From contig NZ_CP029197.1 in assembly GCF_008639165.1 (NCBI RefSeq), positions 682,001 through 746,000 of the forward strand: a stretch of DNA of 64,000 nucleotides, in the 5' to 3' direction. Under the pieces are notes generated by a model. It saw only the letters and a list, made by a program, of their open reading frames with translations, did no database searches and had not been told where the DNA came from. This document shows positions 33,081 through 42,618 of the stretch, piece after piece. The DNA comes from Streptomyces venezuelae ATCC 10712 (lineage in GTDB: Bacteria > Actinomycetota > Actinomycetes > Streptomycetales > Streptomycetaceae). A program made the translations under genes and the position numbers. The first letter of the stretch is position 1; every line of letters begins with the position of its first letter.

Positions 33081-34484
33081 ATGTCCACGCCCCTGTCCCG
33101 CCGTGCCCTCGGCGGGGTCGCCGCCGGTGCCGCGGCCGCCGCCGCCCTCGGAGCCACCGCGCCCGCCGCACAGGCGGCCCCCGCGGCCGACCTGCGGGAG
33201 CGGCCCTTCCGGGCCGCGCACCCGCGCCGCCATTCCCGGCGGCCCAACATCCTGTTCATCCTGGGCGACGACCTCGGCTGGGCCGACCTCTCCTCGTACG
33301 GCTCCCCGCACATCCGCACCCCCCACCTGGACCGCCTCGCCCGCGGCGGCGTCCGCTTCACCGACGCCTACTCCGGCTCCGCGACCTGCTCCCCCACCCG
33401 CTTCAGCCTCTACACCGGCCGCTACCCGGGCCGGACGAAGGGCGGACTCGCCGAGCCGATCGCCGACAAGTCCGTCGGACTTGAGCCCACGCATCCGACG
33501 CTCGCCTCGCTCCTCCGGGACTCCGGCTACGCCACCGCCCTCATCGGCAAGTGGCACTGCGGCTACCTGCCCGACTACTCCCCCACCCGTTCCGGCTGGG
33601 ACGAGTTCTTCGGCAACTTCGGCGGGGCGCTGGAGTACTACTCGAAGCTCGGTCTCGGCGGCGAGTACGACCTCTACGAGGGTGACGCCGAGTACAAGGA
33701 CCTGCGCTACTACACCCGGATCCTCACCGAGCGGGCCGTCGACTACGTCGGCCGCGACCACGAGAAGCCCTGGCTGCTCAACCTGAACTTCACCACCCCG
33801 CACTGGCCTTGGATCGCCGACGGCGACAAGGAGGCGAGCGACGAGATCGTCCGCCGGATCAAGGCCGGCGACCGCTCCGCCCTGTGGCACCAGGACGGCG
33901 GCTCCGTCGAGAAGTACAAGGAGATGGTCGAGGACCTCGACCGCTCGATCGGGCAGGTCCTCACCGCCCTGAAGCGCTCCGGCCAGGAGCAGGACACGCT
34001 CGTCTTCTTCGCCAGCGACAACGGCGGCGAGCGCTTCTCGTACAACTGGCCGCTCGCCGGCAACAAGGGCTCGCTCCAGGAGGGCGGCATCCGCGTCCCC
34101 TCGATCCTGCGCTGGCCCGCCAGGATCGACGGCGGCCAGGTCAGCGACCTGCCGGTGTTCACGCCCGACTGGACGGCGACCCTGCTGGACCTGGCCGGAG
34201 CCCGCCCCCATCCCGCGTACCCCCTCGACGGGACCAGCCTCGCCGGACACCTGCTCCGCGGCGCCGACGTGCCCGAGCGGGACCTCTTCTGGCGGGTCAG
34301 GGGCGAGCGGGCACTGCGCCGCGGCGACTGGAAGTACTACCGGGGCAAGTCCGGCCGCGATCAGCTCTTCCGGCTCTCCGAGGACGCCCGCGAGCAGGCG
34401 GACCGGGCACCCCTCGAACCGGCGCGCCTCGCCGAGCTGCGGGCGGCCTGGGAAGGGATCGACTCCGGACTGCTCCGCTACTGA
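33081..34484 (+). CDS. Tat-exported sulfatase (formylglycine-dependent)
   Basis: 467 aa. N-terminal twin-arginine signal (LSRRALGG then an Ala-rich core, ending AAQAA). Type I sulfatase marks: ILGDDLGWADL (Asp63, Asp64 metal ligands), CSPTR at 103-107, in which Cys103 is the C-x-P-x-R site for conversion to formylglycine, GKWHCG, and a late ASDNGGE. It would hydrolyse an extracellular or cell-wall-associated sulfate ester and release sulfate. Tat export fits a protein folded and modified in the cytosol. The leader peptide upstream suggests induction when cysteine is scarce. Substrate unknown. Confidence 0.9.
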   Translation: MSTPLSRRALGGVAAGAAAAAALGATAPAAQAAPAADLRERPFRAAHPRRHSRRPNILFILGDDLGWADLSSYGSPHIRTPHLDRLARGGVRFTDAYSGSATCSPTRFSLYTGRYPGRTKGGLAEPIADKSVGLEPTHPTLASLLRDSGYATALIGKWHCGYLPDYSPTRSGWDEFFGNFGGALEYYSKLGLGGEYDLYEGDAEYKDLRYYTRILTERAVDYVGRDHEKPWLLNLNFTTPHWPWIADGDKEASDEIVRRIKAGDRSALWHQDGGSVEKYKEMVEDLDRSIGQVLTALKRSGQEQDTLVFFASDNGGERFSYNWPLAGNKGSLQEGGIRVPSILRWPARIDGGQVSDLPVFTPDWTATLLDLAGARPHPAYPLDGTSLAGHLLRGADVPERDLFWRVRGERALRRGDWKYYRGKSGRDQLFRLSEDAREQADRAPLEPARLAELRAAWEGIDSGLLRY

Positions 34485-34669
34485 GCTCCGGCGCGCGGAC
34501 CTGCCGGTTTCGGGCTCCCCGAGCGCGTTTCCGCGCTGGGCGTGCCCGTCGGCCGCGGCTTCGCGCTGTGCGCTCGCCGGTTCAAGTGAATGCGGGCGGT
34601 GGTGTGTTGGTTCCGTGATGCGGTCGGGAACCTTCCGGTCAGCGGACCTCACCGTCGAGAAGGACACGC

Positions 34670-37522
34670 ATGACGAGCCGGGTTACGGAAGTCGAGCTGG
34701 AAGGACTGCTCCGCGAGGCGCTGCACGCCACGGGTACGGGCGCGCGCTGGGCGGTCGAAGCGGACGAGATGTGGTGCCGTGTCACGCCCGGGGCGGGGAC
34801 ACGGCGGGACCAGGGGTGGAAGCTCCACCTGTCGGCGACGGCCGCGTCCGCGCCGGCCGTCCTCGAGAAGGCCCTGGGGGTGTTGCTGCGGGAGGAGTCG
34901 CCGTTCAAGTTCGCCCGGTCGCTGGATCAGGTGAGCGCGCTCAACTCCCGCGCGACGCCCCTGGGAAGCTCGGGCAAGTTCATCACCGTCTACCCGCGCT
35001 CCGACGCCGGGGCGGCCCGGCTCGCCCACGAGCTGCACGGGGCCACGGCGGGTCTTGCCGGACCGCGGATCCTGTCCGACCAGCCGTACGCCGTGAACTC
35101 GCTGGTGCACTACCGGTACGGCTCGTTCGTCGGCCGGCGGCGGCTCTCGGACGACGGCCTGCTGGTGTGGTTCATCGAGGACCCCGACGGCAACCCCGTG
35201 GAGGACCAGCGCACCGGCCGGTACGCCCCGCCCCCTTGGGCGGTGTGCCCGTTCCCCGCCACGGTTCCCGTGGTGCCCCGTGCGGCGGAAGGGGGGCAAG
35301 GGGCGGACGGTTCGCGAGAGGCGCGAGGGGCAGGTGCTCCGGTACTGCTCGGTGGTCGTTTCGCGGTACGGGAGGCGATCCGGCACACCAACAAGGGCGG
35401 CGTCTACCGGGGCAGCGACGTCCGTACGGGCGCCCTCGTCGTGATCAAGGAGGCCCGGCCGCACGTGGAGGCCGACGCCTCCGGCCACGACGTGCGTGAC
35501 TGGCTGCGCACCGAGGCCCGGACGCTGGAGCGGCTCAGGGGCACGGGACTGGCTCCGGAACCGCTGGCGCTGTTCGAGCACGGCGGGCACCTCTTCCTGG
35601 CCCAGCAGGAAGTGCCGGGCGTCGCCCTGCGCACCTGGGTCGCCGAGCACTTCCGCGACGCCGGGGCGGAGCGCTACCGCGTCGACGCGCGGGCGCAGGT
35701 CGGGCGCCTGGTGGAGCTGGTCGCGGCGGCGCACGCCCACGGCTGCGTCCTGCGGGACTTCACACCCGGCAACGTCATGGTCCGTCCGGACGGCGAGCTG
35801 CGCCTCATCGACCTCGAACTCGCCGTCCTGGAAGGCGACGCCGCCCGGCCGACCCGCGTGGGAACCCCCGGGTTCAGCGCCCCCGAGCGCCTGACCGGCG
35901 CGCCCGTCAGCCCGACGGGCGACTACTACAGCCTCGGTGCCACCGCGTGCTTCGTCCTGGCCGGGAAGGTACCGAACCTGCTGCCCGAGGAGCCCGCCAC
36001 CAGGGCCCCGGAGCAGCGGCTCGCCGCATGGCTCAGCGCCTGCGCGGGGCCGCTTCGGCTGCCGGACGGCCTCGCGGAGATGGTCCTCGGGCTGATGAAG
36101 GACGCCCCCGCCGAGCGGTGGGACCCCGCCCGGGCGCGCGAGGCCCTGCGAAGGGCGGACCGCGACGACCCGGTCACCGGGAAGCCGGAGGACTCGAAGG
36201 GCTCGAAGGGCTCGCAGGCCGGGAACGTCGGCGACGCGGTCACCGTGAACGTCGGCGGCACGGTGGCCAGGCCCCTGGCCCACCCGACACCCGGGACCGC
36301 GAGCGCCGCCGGCGCCGACGACATCGCCGTCGGCGTGGACGAGGCCGTCGCCGGGATCGTGGACCATCTCCTCGACGCGATGACTCCGGCGGACGAGCGG
36401 CGGCTGTGGCCCGTGTCCACCATGGCCGGGGAGACCGACTCCTGCACGGTGCAGCAGGGCGCTGCCGGTGTCCTGGGCGTCCTCACGCGGTACTGGGAAC
36501 TCACCGGTGACGACCGGCTGCCCGAGCTGATCTCCACCGCCGGCCACTGGATCGCGCACCGCACCGATCTCAGTTCCACCCGCCCCGGCCTGCACTTCGG
36601 CGGACGCGGAACGGCCTGGGCGCTGTACGACGCCGGGCGCGCCGTGGACGACGACCGGCTCATGGCGCACGCGACGGCCCTGGCCCTGGCCCCGCAGCAG
36701 TCGACGCCCCACCACGACATCACCCACGGCACCGCGGGGAGCGGGGTCGCCGCCGTCCACTTCTGGCACCGCACGGGTGATCCGCGCTTCGCCGAGCTGG
36801 TCGTCGACGCGGCCGACCGGCTGACCGCCGCGGGCCGGCGCGACCGCTCCGGGGTGGGCTGGCCGGTGCCCGCCGAAGCCGCCTCCCCGGAGGGCGGCAC
36901 GGGCTATCTCGGCTTCGCCCACGGAACGGCCGGCATCGGCTGCTTCCTCCTCGCCGCCGCTGCCGTGTCCGGGCGCCCGGAGCACCTGGACCTCGCGGTG
37001 GAGGCGGGCGAGCACCTGCGGGACCAGGCCGTGCTCACCGGCGAGGCCGCCCATTGGCCCGCCCGGTCGGCGGACCCGCCCACGGCCGCGTACTGGTGTC
37101 ACGGGGCGGCGGGCATCGGGACGTTCCTCGTCCGGCTGTGGCAGGCGACCGGGGACGACAGGTTCGGCGAGCTCGCCCGCCGCGCCACGCACGCCGTCAC
37201 CGAGCGCGCCTCCCGCGCGGCCCTGGCCCAGTGCCACGGTCTGGCGGGCAACGGTGACTTCCTCCTCGACATGGCCGACGCCACGGGCGACCCGGTCCAC
37301 CGGACCGCGGCCGAGGACCTGGCCCGGCTGCTCCTCGGCGAGCGGGCCCACCGCCGAGCCCAGGTGGTCTTCCCCAACGAGTACGGGGACGTCTCGACCA
37401 GCTGGAGCGACGGATCCGCCGGAATCCTGGCCTTCCTCCTGCGGATCCGGCACGCAGACCCCCGGCACTGGATGGTCCAGCGGCCGGTCCGAGCGGCAGC
37501 AGGACTGTCGCCGGCTCACTGA
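34670..37522 (+). CDS. class IV lanthipeptide synthetase (LanL)
   Basis: 950 aa from ATG 34670. Parts: lyase-like domain (about 1-210, with HYRYGSFVGRRRL), kinase-like domain (about 220-500; Lys near 260 in VVIKEAR, CVLRDFTPGNVMV near 360, LIDLELA), a short Gly/Val/Asp linker, and a zinc-dependent LanC cyclase (about 560-940). The cyclase has DITHGTAGSG near 686, YWCHGAAG near 809 and QCHGLAG near 854, giving the Cys, Cys and His zinc ligands that define class IV. It phosphorylates, eliminates and cyclises the precursor encoded 15 bases downstream. Confidence 0.92.
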   Translation: MTSRVTEVELEGLLREALHATGTGARWAVEADEMWCRVTPGAGTRRDQGWKLHLSATAASAPAVLEKALGVLLREESPFKFARSLDQVSALNSRATPLGSSGKFITVYPRSDAGAARLAHELHGATAGLAGPRILSDQPYAVNSLVHYRYGSFVGRRRLSDDGLLVWFIEDPDGNPVEDQRTGRYAPPPWAVCPFPATVPVVPRAAEGGQGADGSREARGAGAPVLLGGRFAVREAIRHTNKGGVYRGSDVRTGALVVIKEARPHVEADASGHDVRDWLRTEARTLERLRGTGLAPEPLALFEHGGHLFLAQQEVPGVALRTWVAEHFRDAGAERYRVDARAQVGRLVELVAAAHAHGCVLRDFTPGNVMVRPDGELRLIDLELAVLEGDAARPTRVGTPGFSAPERLTGAPVSPTGDYYSLGATACFVLAGKVPNLLPEEPATRAPEQRLAAWLSACAGPLRLPDGLAEMVLGLMKDAPAERWDPARAREALRRADRDDPVTGKPEDSKGSKGSQAGNVGDAVTVNVGGTVARPLAHPTPGTASAAGADDIAVGVDEAVAGIVDHLLDAMTPADERRLWPVSTMAGETDSCTVQQGAAGVLGVLTRYWELTGDDRLPELISTAGHWIAHRTDLSSTRPGLHFGGRGTAWALYDAGRAVDDDRLMAHATALALAPQQSTPHHDITHGTAGSGVAAVHFWHRTGDPRFAELVVDAADRLTAAGRRDRSGVGWPVPAEAASPEGGTGYLGFAHGTAGIGCFLLAAAAVSGRPEHLDLAVEAGEHLRDQAVLTGEAAHWPARSADPPTAAYWCHGAAGIGTFLVRLWQATGDDRFGELARRATHAVTERASRAALAQCHGLAGNGDFLLDMADATGDPVHRTAAEDLARLLLGERAHRRAQVVFPNEYGDVSTSWSDGSAGILAFLLRIRHADPRHWMVQRPVRAAAGLSPAH

Positions 37523-37537
37523 ACGAAGGAGAGAACC

Positions 37538-37693
37538 ATGGAGAACCACGACATCGAACTGCTCGCCCACCTCCACGCCCTCCCGGAGACCGACCCCGTC
37601 GGCGTCGACGGGGCGCCGTTCGCGGCGACGTGTGAGTGCGTCGGCCTGCTGACGCTCCTCAACACGGTCTGTATCGGCATCAGCTGCGCGTAG
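37538..37693 (+). CDS. class IV lanthipeptide precursor, 51 aa
   Basis: ATG 37538 with AAGGAG upstream; 51 residues. The leader is acidic (MENHDIELLAHLHALPETDP) and ends near VDGAPFAA. The core is TCECVGLLTLLNTVCIGISCA, with Cys32, Cys34, Cys45 and Cys50 as thiol donors and Thr31, Thr39, Thr43 and Ser49 as dehydration sites. It closely resembles, from memory, the SgbA/SflA class IV precursors of Streptomyces (globisporin-type). It is followed by an inverted repeat before the ABC genes, which could set expression high relative to the transporter. Confidence 0.92.
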   Translation: MENHDIELLAHLHALPETDPVGVDGAPFAATCECVGLLTLLNTVCIGISCA

Positions 37694-37706
37694 CACGCAC
37701 CCATGC

Positions 37707-37745
37707 ATCCGGCCGGCGGCCCGCCCGGGAAGCCGCCGACCGGAT
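37707..37745 (+). terminator. attenuator-like hairpin between LanL precursor and ABC genes
   Basis: A 14-base stem with one mismatch (ATCCGGCCGGCGGC at 37707-37720 with 37732-37745), 14 bases after the precursor stop and 34 bases before the ABC ATPase ATG. It could reduce read-through or protect the precursor mRNA from 3' decay. Confidence 0.65.
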
Positions 37746-37778
37746 GTTCCCCCGGAACCGCAGGGAGGACCCGACCGC

Positions 37779-38906
37779 ATGCAGCCACCCGCCGGTGACG
37801 ACGACCTCGCCCCCGTGCCCCTCGGGGCGGCCGCCGACCGTACGGCCGTCGCACCGCACGTTCCCGAGCCGGGGTACGCCATCAGCACCCGCGGCCTGGT
37901 CAAGAGTTACCCGGGGCCGCACGGGACGAGCACCCTCGCGGTCCGCGGCGTCGACCTGGACGTGCGGCAGGGCGAGACGTTCGCCTTCCTCGGGCCCAAC
38001 GGCGCGGGGAAGTCCACCACCATCGCCGTCCTGTGCGCCCTGGCCCGGCCCACCGCCGGTCAGGCCACCGTCGCGGGCGCCGACGTGGTCGGCCGGCCCC
38101 ACGAGGTACGGCGGCGCGTCGGCATGCTGTTCCAGCACAGTGCTCTGGACGGGGATCTGACGGCCGAGCAGAACCTCTTCATCCACGCCCGCCTGTACGG
38201 GCTGTCCCGGCGCCGGGCCCGCTCGCGCACCGCGGAGGTTCTCGGGACGGCCGGGCTGACCGACCGGCGGCGCTCCCCCGTACGCACCCTGTCGGGGGGC
38301 ATGCGGCGGCGCCTGGAGATCGCCCGGGCCCTGCTGCACTCGCCCCGCGTGCTGTTCCTCGACGAGCCGACCACGGGACTCGACCCGCACGCCCGCGCCC
38401 AGGTCTGGGACCAGCTGCGCGCGCTGCGCGACCGGGACGGCAGCACGCTCTTCGTCACCACCCACTACCTGGACGAGGCGGAGAACTGCGATCGCATCGC
38501 CATCATCGACCGCGGCCGCGTGGTGGCGCGGGGCACGCCCCGAGCGCTGAAGGCGGCGATCGGGGACGACCGGGTCGTCCTGCGGACCGGCGACGACGCG
38601 GTGGCGGGACGGATCGTGTGCGGCCTGGTTCCGCCGGACCGGGCTGTCACCGTGGACACCGGCGGAGTCTCCCTGCGGCTGCCGGAGGGCAGCACGTGGA
38701 TTCCGCGGCTGTGCGCGGCGCTGCAACGCCACGGCGTCGCCGTGCACGCCGCTTCCGCGGCCCCGCCCACGCTCGACGACGTCTTCTTCCACCACACCGG
38801 CCGCAGTCTGGACGCCCCCGGGACGGGCCGCCCGCCGGCCGGTCCCACCCCGCCGTCCGTGGCCGCGCCGTCCGTGTCCGCGCCGGACGCGGGAGGCGAG
38901 CGATGA
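37779..38906 (+). CDS. ABC transporter ATP-binding protein (lanthipeptide export)
   Basis: 375 aa. Walker A is GPNGAGKST, then the Q-loop LFQHSALD, signature LSGGMRRRLEIARAL, Walker B VLFLDEPTTGLD and the switch His in TTHYLDEAE. This is the DrrA/ABC-2 exporter type with a C-terminal extension. It follows the lanthipeptide precursor and overlaps the permease gene (ATGA at 38903-38906), so it forms an exporter for the mature or partly processed peptide. An extra Pro/Ala-rich tail of about 30 residues is present. Confidence 0.9.
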   Translation: MQPPAGDDDLAPVPLGAAADRTAVAPHVPEPGYAISTRGLVKSYPGPHGTSTLAVRGVDLDVRQGETFAFLGPNGAGKSTTIAVLCALARPTAGQATVAGADVVGRPHEVRRRVGMLFQHSALDGDLTAEQNLFIHARLYGLSRRRARSRTAEVLGTAGLTDRRRSPVRTLSGGMRRRLEIARALLHSPRVLFLDEPTTGLDPHARAQVWDQLRALRDRDGSTLFVTTHYLDEAENCDRIAIIDRGRVVARGTPRALKAAIGDDRVVLRTGDDAVAGRIVCGLVPPDRAVTVDTGGVSLRLPEGSTWIPRLCAALQRHGVAVHAASAAPPTLDDVFFHHTGRSLDAPGTGRPPAGPTPPSVAAPSVSAPDAGGER

Positions 38907-39814
38907 CCGACCTCACGGTGAAGACCCCCCGGACCACGGGCACGGCGGTCTCGCGCGTCTCCGGCGACGGCGACGGTCGGGGCTCCGACGGCGGTGGCAG
39001 GGGGCGGGCGGCCCGGCTCCGGCGCGAACTGCGCGCGATCCACGCCCTGGTCCACCGCGACCTGCTGCGGCTCGCGGGCCAGCGCACCCACACGGCGCTG
39101 ATGCTGCTGCACCCGGTGCTCTACCTCCTCGTCCTGGGAGGCGGGCTCGCCGCCCTCATCCCGCGCTCCTCCCTGGGCGTCGGCTACCAGACGTATCTCT
39201 TCCCCGGCATGCTGATGATGACGGTGCAGACCCCGGCCATCATGGTCGGCATCCGTCTGATCACCGACCGGCAGAGCGGCTACGTGCGGGAGCTGCTCAT
39301 GGCCCCCGTCGGCCGCACCACCCTCCTCCTGGGGCACTGCGCGGGCGGCACGTTGACGGCCACGGCGCAGGGCGCCGTGCTGCTCGGCCTGGTCGGCACG
39401 GTCGGCCTGCCCTACGACCCGCTCCTCCTGGTCCTGCTGCTGGGCGGGATGGTCCTGGCCTCGTTCACCATCACCGCGCTGGCCCTGACCCTGGCCGTGT
39501 CCCTGCGCAGGGCGGAGACGTTCCACACCCTCCTCGGCGTGGTCATGATGCCGCTGCTGTTCCTCTCCGGCGGCTTCTTCCCCCTGGGGGCGCTGCCCGG
39601 CTGGGCCCATGCCGTCGCCGGCGCCAACCCGCTGGCCCTCGCCGTGGACCTGCTGCGCCGGTGCATCGCCTACCAAGTGCCCGGTGGGCAGGCGGAGACC
39701 GGCGTCGAGTGGGACGGCCGGCAGCCTCCCCTTCCCCTCGAAGCGGGTCTCCTCCTCTCCGTCGGCGCTGTCGCCCTGTTCTGGGCCGCGCGCCGCTTCA
39801 ACCGTCCTGACTGA
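38903..39814 (+). CDS. ABC-2 type permease (lanthipeptide export)
   Basis: 303 aa from ATG 38903, overlapping the ATPase stop. A hydrophilic N-terminus of about 45 residues precedes six hydrophobic segments. The DrrB-like signature regions ITDRQSGYVRELLMAPVGR and FLSGGFFPLGALPGWAHAVAGANPLALAVDLLR are clear. With the ATPase it makes a two-component exporter for the class IV lanthipeptide. It ends 9 bases before the convergent ROK gene. Confidence 0.9.
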   Translation: MTDLTVKTPRTTGTAVSRVSGDGDGRGSDGGGRGRAARLRRELRAIHALVHRDLLRLAGQRTHTALMLLHPVLYLLVLGGGLAALIPRSSLGVGYQTYLFPGMLMMTVQTPAIMVGIRLITDRQSGYVRELLMAPVGRTTLLLGHCAGGTLTATAQGAVLLGLVGTVGLPYDPLLLVLLLGGMVLASFTITALALTLAVSLRRAETFHTLLGVVMMPLLFLSGGFFPLGALPGWAHAVAGANPLALAVDLLRRCIAYQVPGGQAETGVEWDGRQPPLPLEAGLLLSVGAVALFWAARRFNRPD

Positions 39815-39823
39815 CGTACCGGT

Positions 39824-41167
39824 TCAGGGAGAGACCCGGTCCTGGAGGGCCGACTGCCAGGCGGGGGCGGGGGTGGTGGGCTTGCTCTCGGGGCGCCGGC
39901 CGCCCTGCGCGAAGAAGTCGACCAGCGGCAGCAGGGCGGCGCCGACCGTGACCGCCTCCGGGCCGAGGGTGCCGAGACCGATGCCGGTGCGGCTGGCGGG
40001 GTACGTGAGCGCGTACGCGCGTGCGTGGCCGGACACGGTTTCGAGGAAGCGGGTGCCGAGCTGGAGTCCGGCCCAGCCGCCGACCAGGATGCGCTCGGGC
40101 TGGAAGAGGTTGATGAGGTCGGCGAAGCCGGCGCCCAGGTACTCGGCGGTCTCCTCCAGGACGGCGACCGCGGTGGCGTCGGGTTCCGTCGCCGCCTCCG
40201 CCGGGTAGGCCGCGGCCAGCATCGCCGTCAGCGCGGTCTCCTCGTCCGCGCCCGCCGGGGGCTTCCCGCCCGCCTCCCGCCACCGTTCCAGGAGGGCTTC
40301 GGCTCCGGCGTACGCCTCCAGGCAGCCGCGTGCGCCGCAGCGGCAGCGCCGCCCCCGGACCCGTACCGTCAGATGACCCCATTCGATGGCCCGGCCGGGG
40401 CCCATCGGGTCGGTGACCACGCAGGCGCCGACGCCCGAGCCGAAGAGGACCACCACGGCGCTGCGCGCGCCGCGTCCCGCGCCGAACCACATCTCGGCCT
40501 GGCCGAGGGTCTTGGCGCCGTTGTCGATCCAGTAGGGGACGGTTTCGGGCAGGTCGACGGCGGCGCGGAGGAGCCGTTCGAAGGGGACGGCGTCCCAGCC
40601 GATGGTCTGGCCGTGCACGACGGCGCCGTCCTCGGTGGTGCGGGCGACGATTCCGGGGACGCCGATGCCGACGCCGATGAGACGGTCGGCGGGTACGTCC
40701 GCGAGGCGCAGCACCTCGGCGATGCCCTCGCGGACGCGGTCGACGACGAGATCGACGTCGTAGCGGTCCGTGCGGGGTCCGGAGCAGGCCAACGGGTGCT
40801 CGGTGCGGGCGAGTTCGGTGAGGGTGAGGTCGAACAGCTCGATCCTGACCCGGGTTTCGCCGATGTCGACGCCGATCATGAAGCCGCTGGCGGGAGTGAT
40901 CCTGACGAGGGTGCGGGGGCGCCCACCGGCGGAGTCGACGCTGCCGGCCTCCTCGACGAGGCCGTCGGCGACGAGTTCGGCGACCACGTTGCTGACGGAG
41001 CCCGAGCTGAGCCCGGTCGCCGGGCCGAGCATGAGGCGGCTCATCGGCCCGTCGAAGTACAGCCTGCGCAGAACGGCGGTGCGGTTCTCGCGCCGCAGGT
41101 CACGAACTGTGCGGCCAGTTCTCGCGTGCACTTTGGTCCCCGTCTCTGGAGTGGTTCGTTGCAACAT
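39824..41167 (-). CDS. ROK family transcriptional regulator
   Basis: 447 aa from ATG 41167 (no ribosome site); a GTG at 41131 with GGGGA 5 bases upstream is a strong alternative giving 435 aa. The N-terminal winged helix (NRTAVLRRLYFDGPMSRLMLGPATGLSSGSVSNVVAELVADGLV) precedes a sugar-kinase-like ROK domain with GVDIGETRVRIELFD (phosphate loop), GIGVPGIV, DNGAKTLGQAE and the ROK zinc motif RCRCGARGCLEAYAG. It is divergent from the sugar ABC transporter operon and probably represses it in response to the imported sugar. Confidence 0.88.
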   Translation of the reverse strand: MLQRTTPETGTKVHARTGRTVRDLRRENRTAVLRRLYFDGPMSRLMLGPATGLSSGSVSNVVAELVADGLVEEAGSVDSAGGRPRTLVRITPASGFMIGVDIGETRVRIELFDLTLTELARTEHPLACSGPRTDRYDVDLVVDRVREGIAEVLRLADVPADRLIGVGIGVPGIVARTTEDGAVVHGQTIGWDAVPFERLLRAAVDLPETVPYWIDNGAKTLGQAEMWFGAGRGARSAVVVLFGSGVGACVVTDPMGPGRAIEWGHLTVRVRGRRCRCGARGCLEAYAGAEALLERWREAGGKPPAGADEETALTAMLAAAYPAEAATEPDATAVAVLEETAEYLGAGFADLINLFQPERILVGGWAGLQLGTRFLETVSGHARAYALTYPASRTGIGLGTLGPEAVTVGAALLPLVDFFAQGGRRPESKPTTPAPAWQSALQDRVSP

Positions 41168-41302
41168 ACCCGCAGTACAGGCCTTGACGCGACCTTCTCA
41201 TGGGGTTTAACTCACATCCTAAATTAAGCCGAATGGCACGGCGAGGCCTCCAGTCGCCCACCACATCGGCCATCCCCTCGTCCCCGAAAGGGCCCAGGAG
41301 CC

Positions 41303-42607
41303 ATGCGCAGAGTCAGAGCCGCTGTCACCGGTGTCGTCACCCTCTCCCTCGCCTTCACCGCCACCGCCTGCGGGGGCGGTGACGGGAGCGAGTCGTCGCC
41401 GAAGACACTCACCTACTGGGCCTCCAACCAGGGCGCCAGCCTGGAGGTCGACAAGAAGGTCCTGCAGCCCGAGCTCGACCAGTTCGAGAAGGAGACCGGG
41501 ATCAAGGTCAAGCTGGAGGTGATCCCGTGGTCCGACCTGCTCAACAGGATCCTCACCGCGACCACCTCGGGCCAGGGCCCCGACATCCTCAACATCGGCA
41601 ACACCTGGAGCGCCTCGCTCCAGTCCACCGGCGCCCTCCTGCCCTGGGACGCGAAGAACCTGGAGGCCATCGGCGGCAAGGACCGCTTCGTCGACTCCGC
41701 GCTCGGCTCCACCGGCGCCCCCGGCAAGGACCCCGCCGCCGTACCGCTCTACTCCATGGCCTACGCCCTCTACTACAACAAGCAGATGTTCAAGGACGCG
41801 GGCATAGCCAAGCCGCCGACCACCTGGGACGAGGTGATCGCGGCCGGCAAGAAGCTCAGCAAGGACGGCAAGGCGGGCATCGGGGTCGAGGGCTCCAACC
41901 TCTCCAACAACATCCACCAGGTCTTCGTCCTCGGCAAGCAGCACGGTGCCGACTTCTTCACCGCCGACGGCAAGCCCGACTTCACCTCCGACGGCGCCGT
42001 CGCCGCCGTCAAGCAGTACATCGACCTGATGGCCGTACACAAGATCGTCGCCCCCGGCAACGCCGAGTACGCCCAGAACCAGTCCCTCAGCGACTTCGCC
42101 AAGGACAAGACCGGCATGGTCCTGTGGCAGACCCCGTCGCAGACCTTCTCCTCCCAGGGCATGGCCCCGGAGGAGTGGGGCGTGGCCCCCGCCCCGGTCC
42201 CGTCGGGCAAGCCCGGTCAGGGCGCCCAGACCAACTCGATGGTCGCCGGCATCAACCTGGCCGTCTTCAAGAACACCAAGAACCTCGACGGCGCGCTGAA
42301 GTTCGTGAAGTTCATGACCAGCGACGAGGAGCAGATCCTCCTCAACAAGGCGTACGGCTCCGTCCCGCCCGTCAAGTCCGCCCAGAAGGACCCCGGCTTC
42401 GCCGACCCGTCGCTCGCCGTCATCCGCGACACCCTGGCCACCAGCGCCGCGGCCCTGCCGCAGGTGCCCGAGGAGTCGCAGTTCGAGACGGTCGTGGGCA
42501 CCGCGGTCAAGGAGCTGTTCGCCGACGCCGCCGCCGGCCGCCCGGTCACCACGGAGTCCGTGAAGGCCAAGCTCGAAAAGGCCCAGCAGCAGATGCCCAA
42601 GAAGTAG
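41303..42607 (+). CDS. sugar ABC transporter substrate-binding lipoprotein
   Basis: 434 aa. Lipoprotein signal with lipobox TATAC (Cys at about residue 23), then Gly/Asp/Ser linker. The mature fold is that of family 1 solute-binding proteins: TLTYWASNQG, then VIPWSDLLNRILTATTSGQGPDILNIGNTW, YYNKQMFKDAGI, PPTTWDEVIAAGKKL, MVLWQTPSQTFS and FVKFMTSDEEQILLNKAYGSVPPV. It is the first gene of an importer operon (41303-44485) that runs into a GH1 gene, so the ligand is probably an oligosaccharide with beta linkages. Confidence 0.92.
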   Translation: MRRVRAAVTGVVTLSLAFTATACGGGDGSESSPKTLTYWASNQGASLEVDKKVLQPELDQFEKETGIKVKLEVIPWSDLLNRILTATTSGQGPDILNIGNTWSASLQSTGALLPWDAKNLEAIGGKDRFVDSALGSTGAPGKDPAAVPLYSMAYALYYNKQMFKDAGIAKPPTTWDEVIAAGKKLSKDGKAGIGVEGSNLSNNIHQVFVLGKQHGADFFTADGKPDFTSDGAVAAVKQYIDLMAVHKIVAPGNAEYAQNQSLSDFAKDKTGMVLWQTPSQTFSSQGMAPEEWGVAPAPVPSGKPGQGAQTNSMVAGINLAVFKNTKNLDGALKFVKFMTSDEEQILLNKAYGSVPPVKSAQKDPGFADPSLAVIRDTLATSAAALPQVPEESQFETVVGTAVKELFADAAAGRPVTTESVKAKLEKAQQQMPKK

Positions 42608-42618
42608 GCAGCCCCACC

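Noticed and set aside
34649..37903. 1084-codon minus-strand frame opposite LanL
   Set aside because: Antisense shadow of the class IV synthetase, whose domains and precursor are unambiguous.
41167..41303. Operator for the ROK regulator in the gap before the sugar-binding protein
   Set aside because: An AT-rich stretch is present (TTTAACTC, TAAATTAAG) but no clear dyad could be defined.
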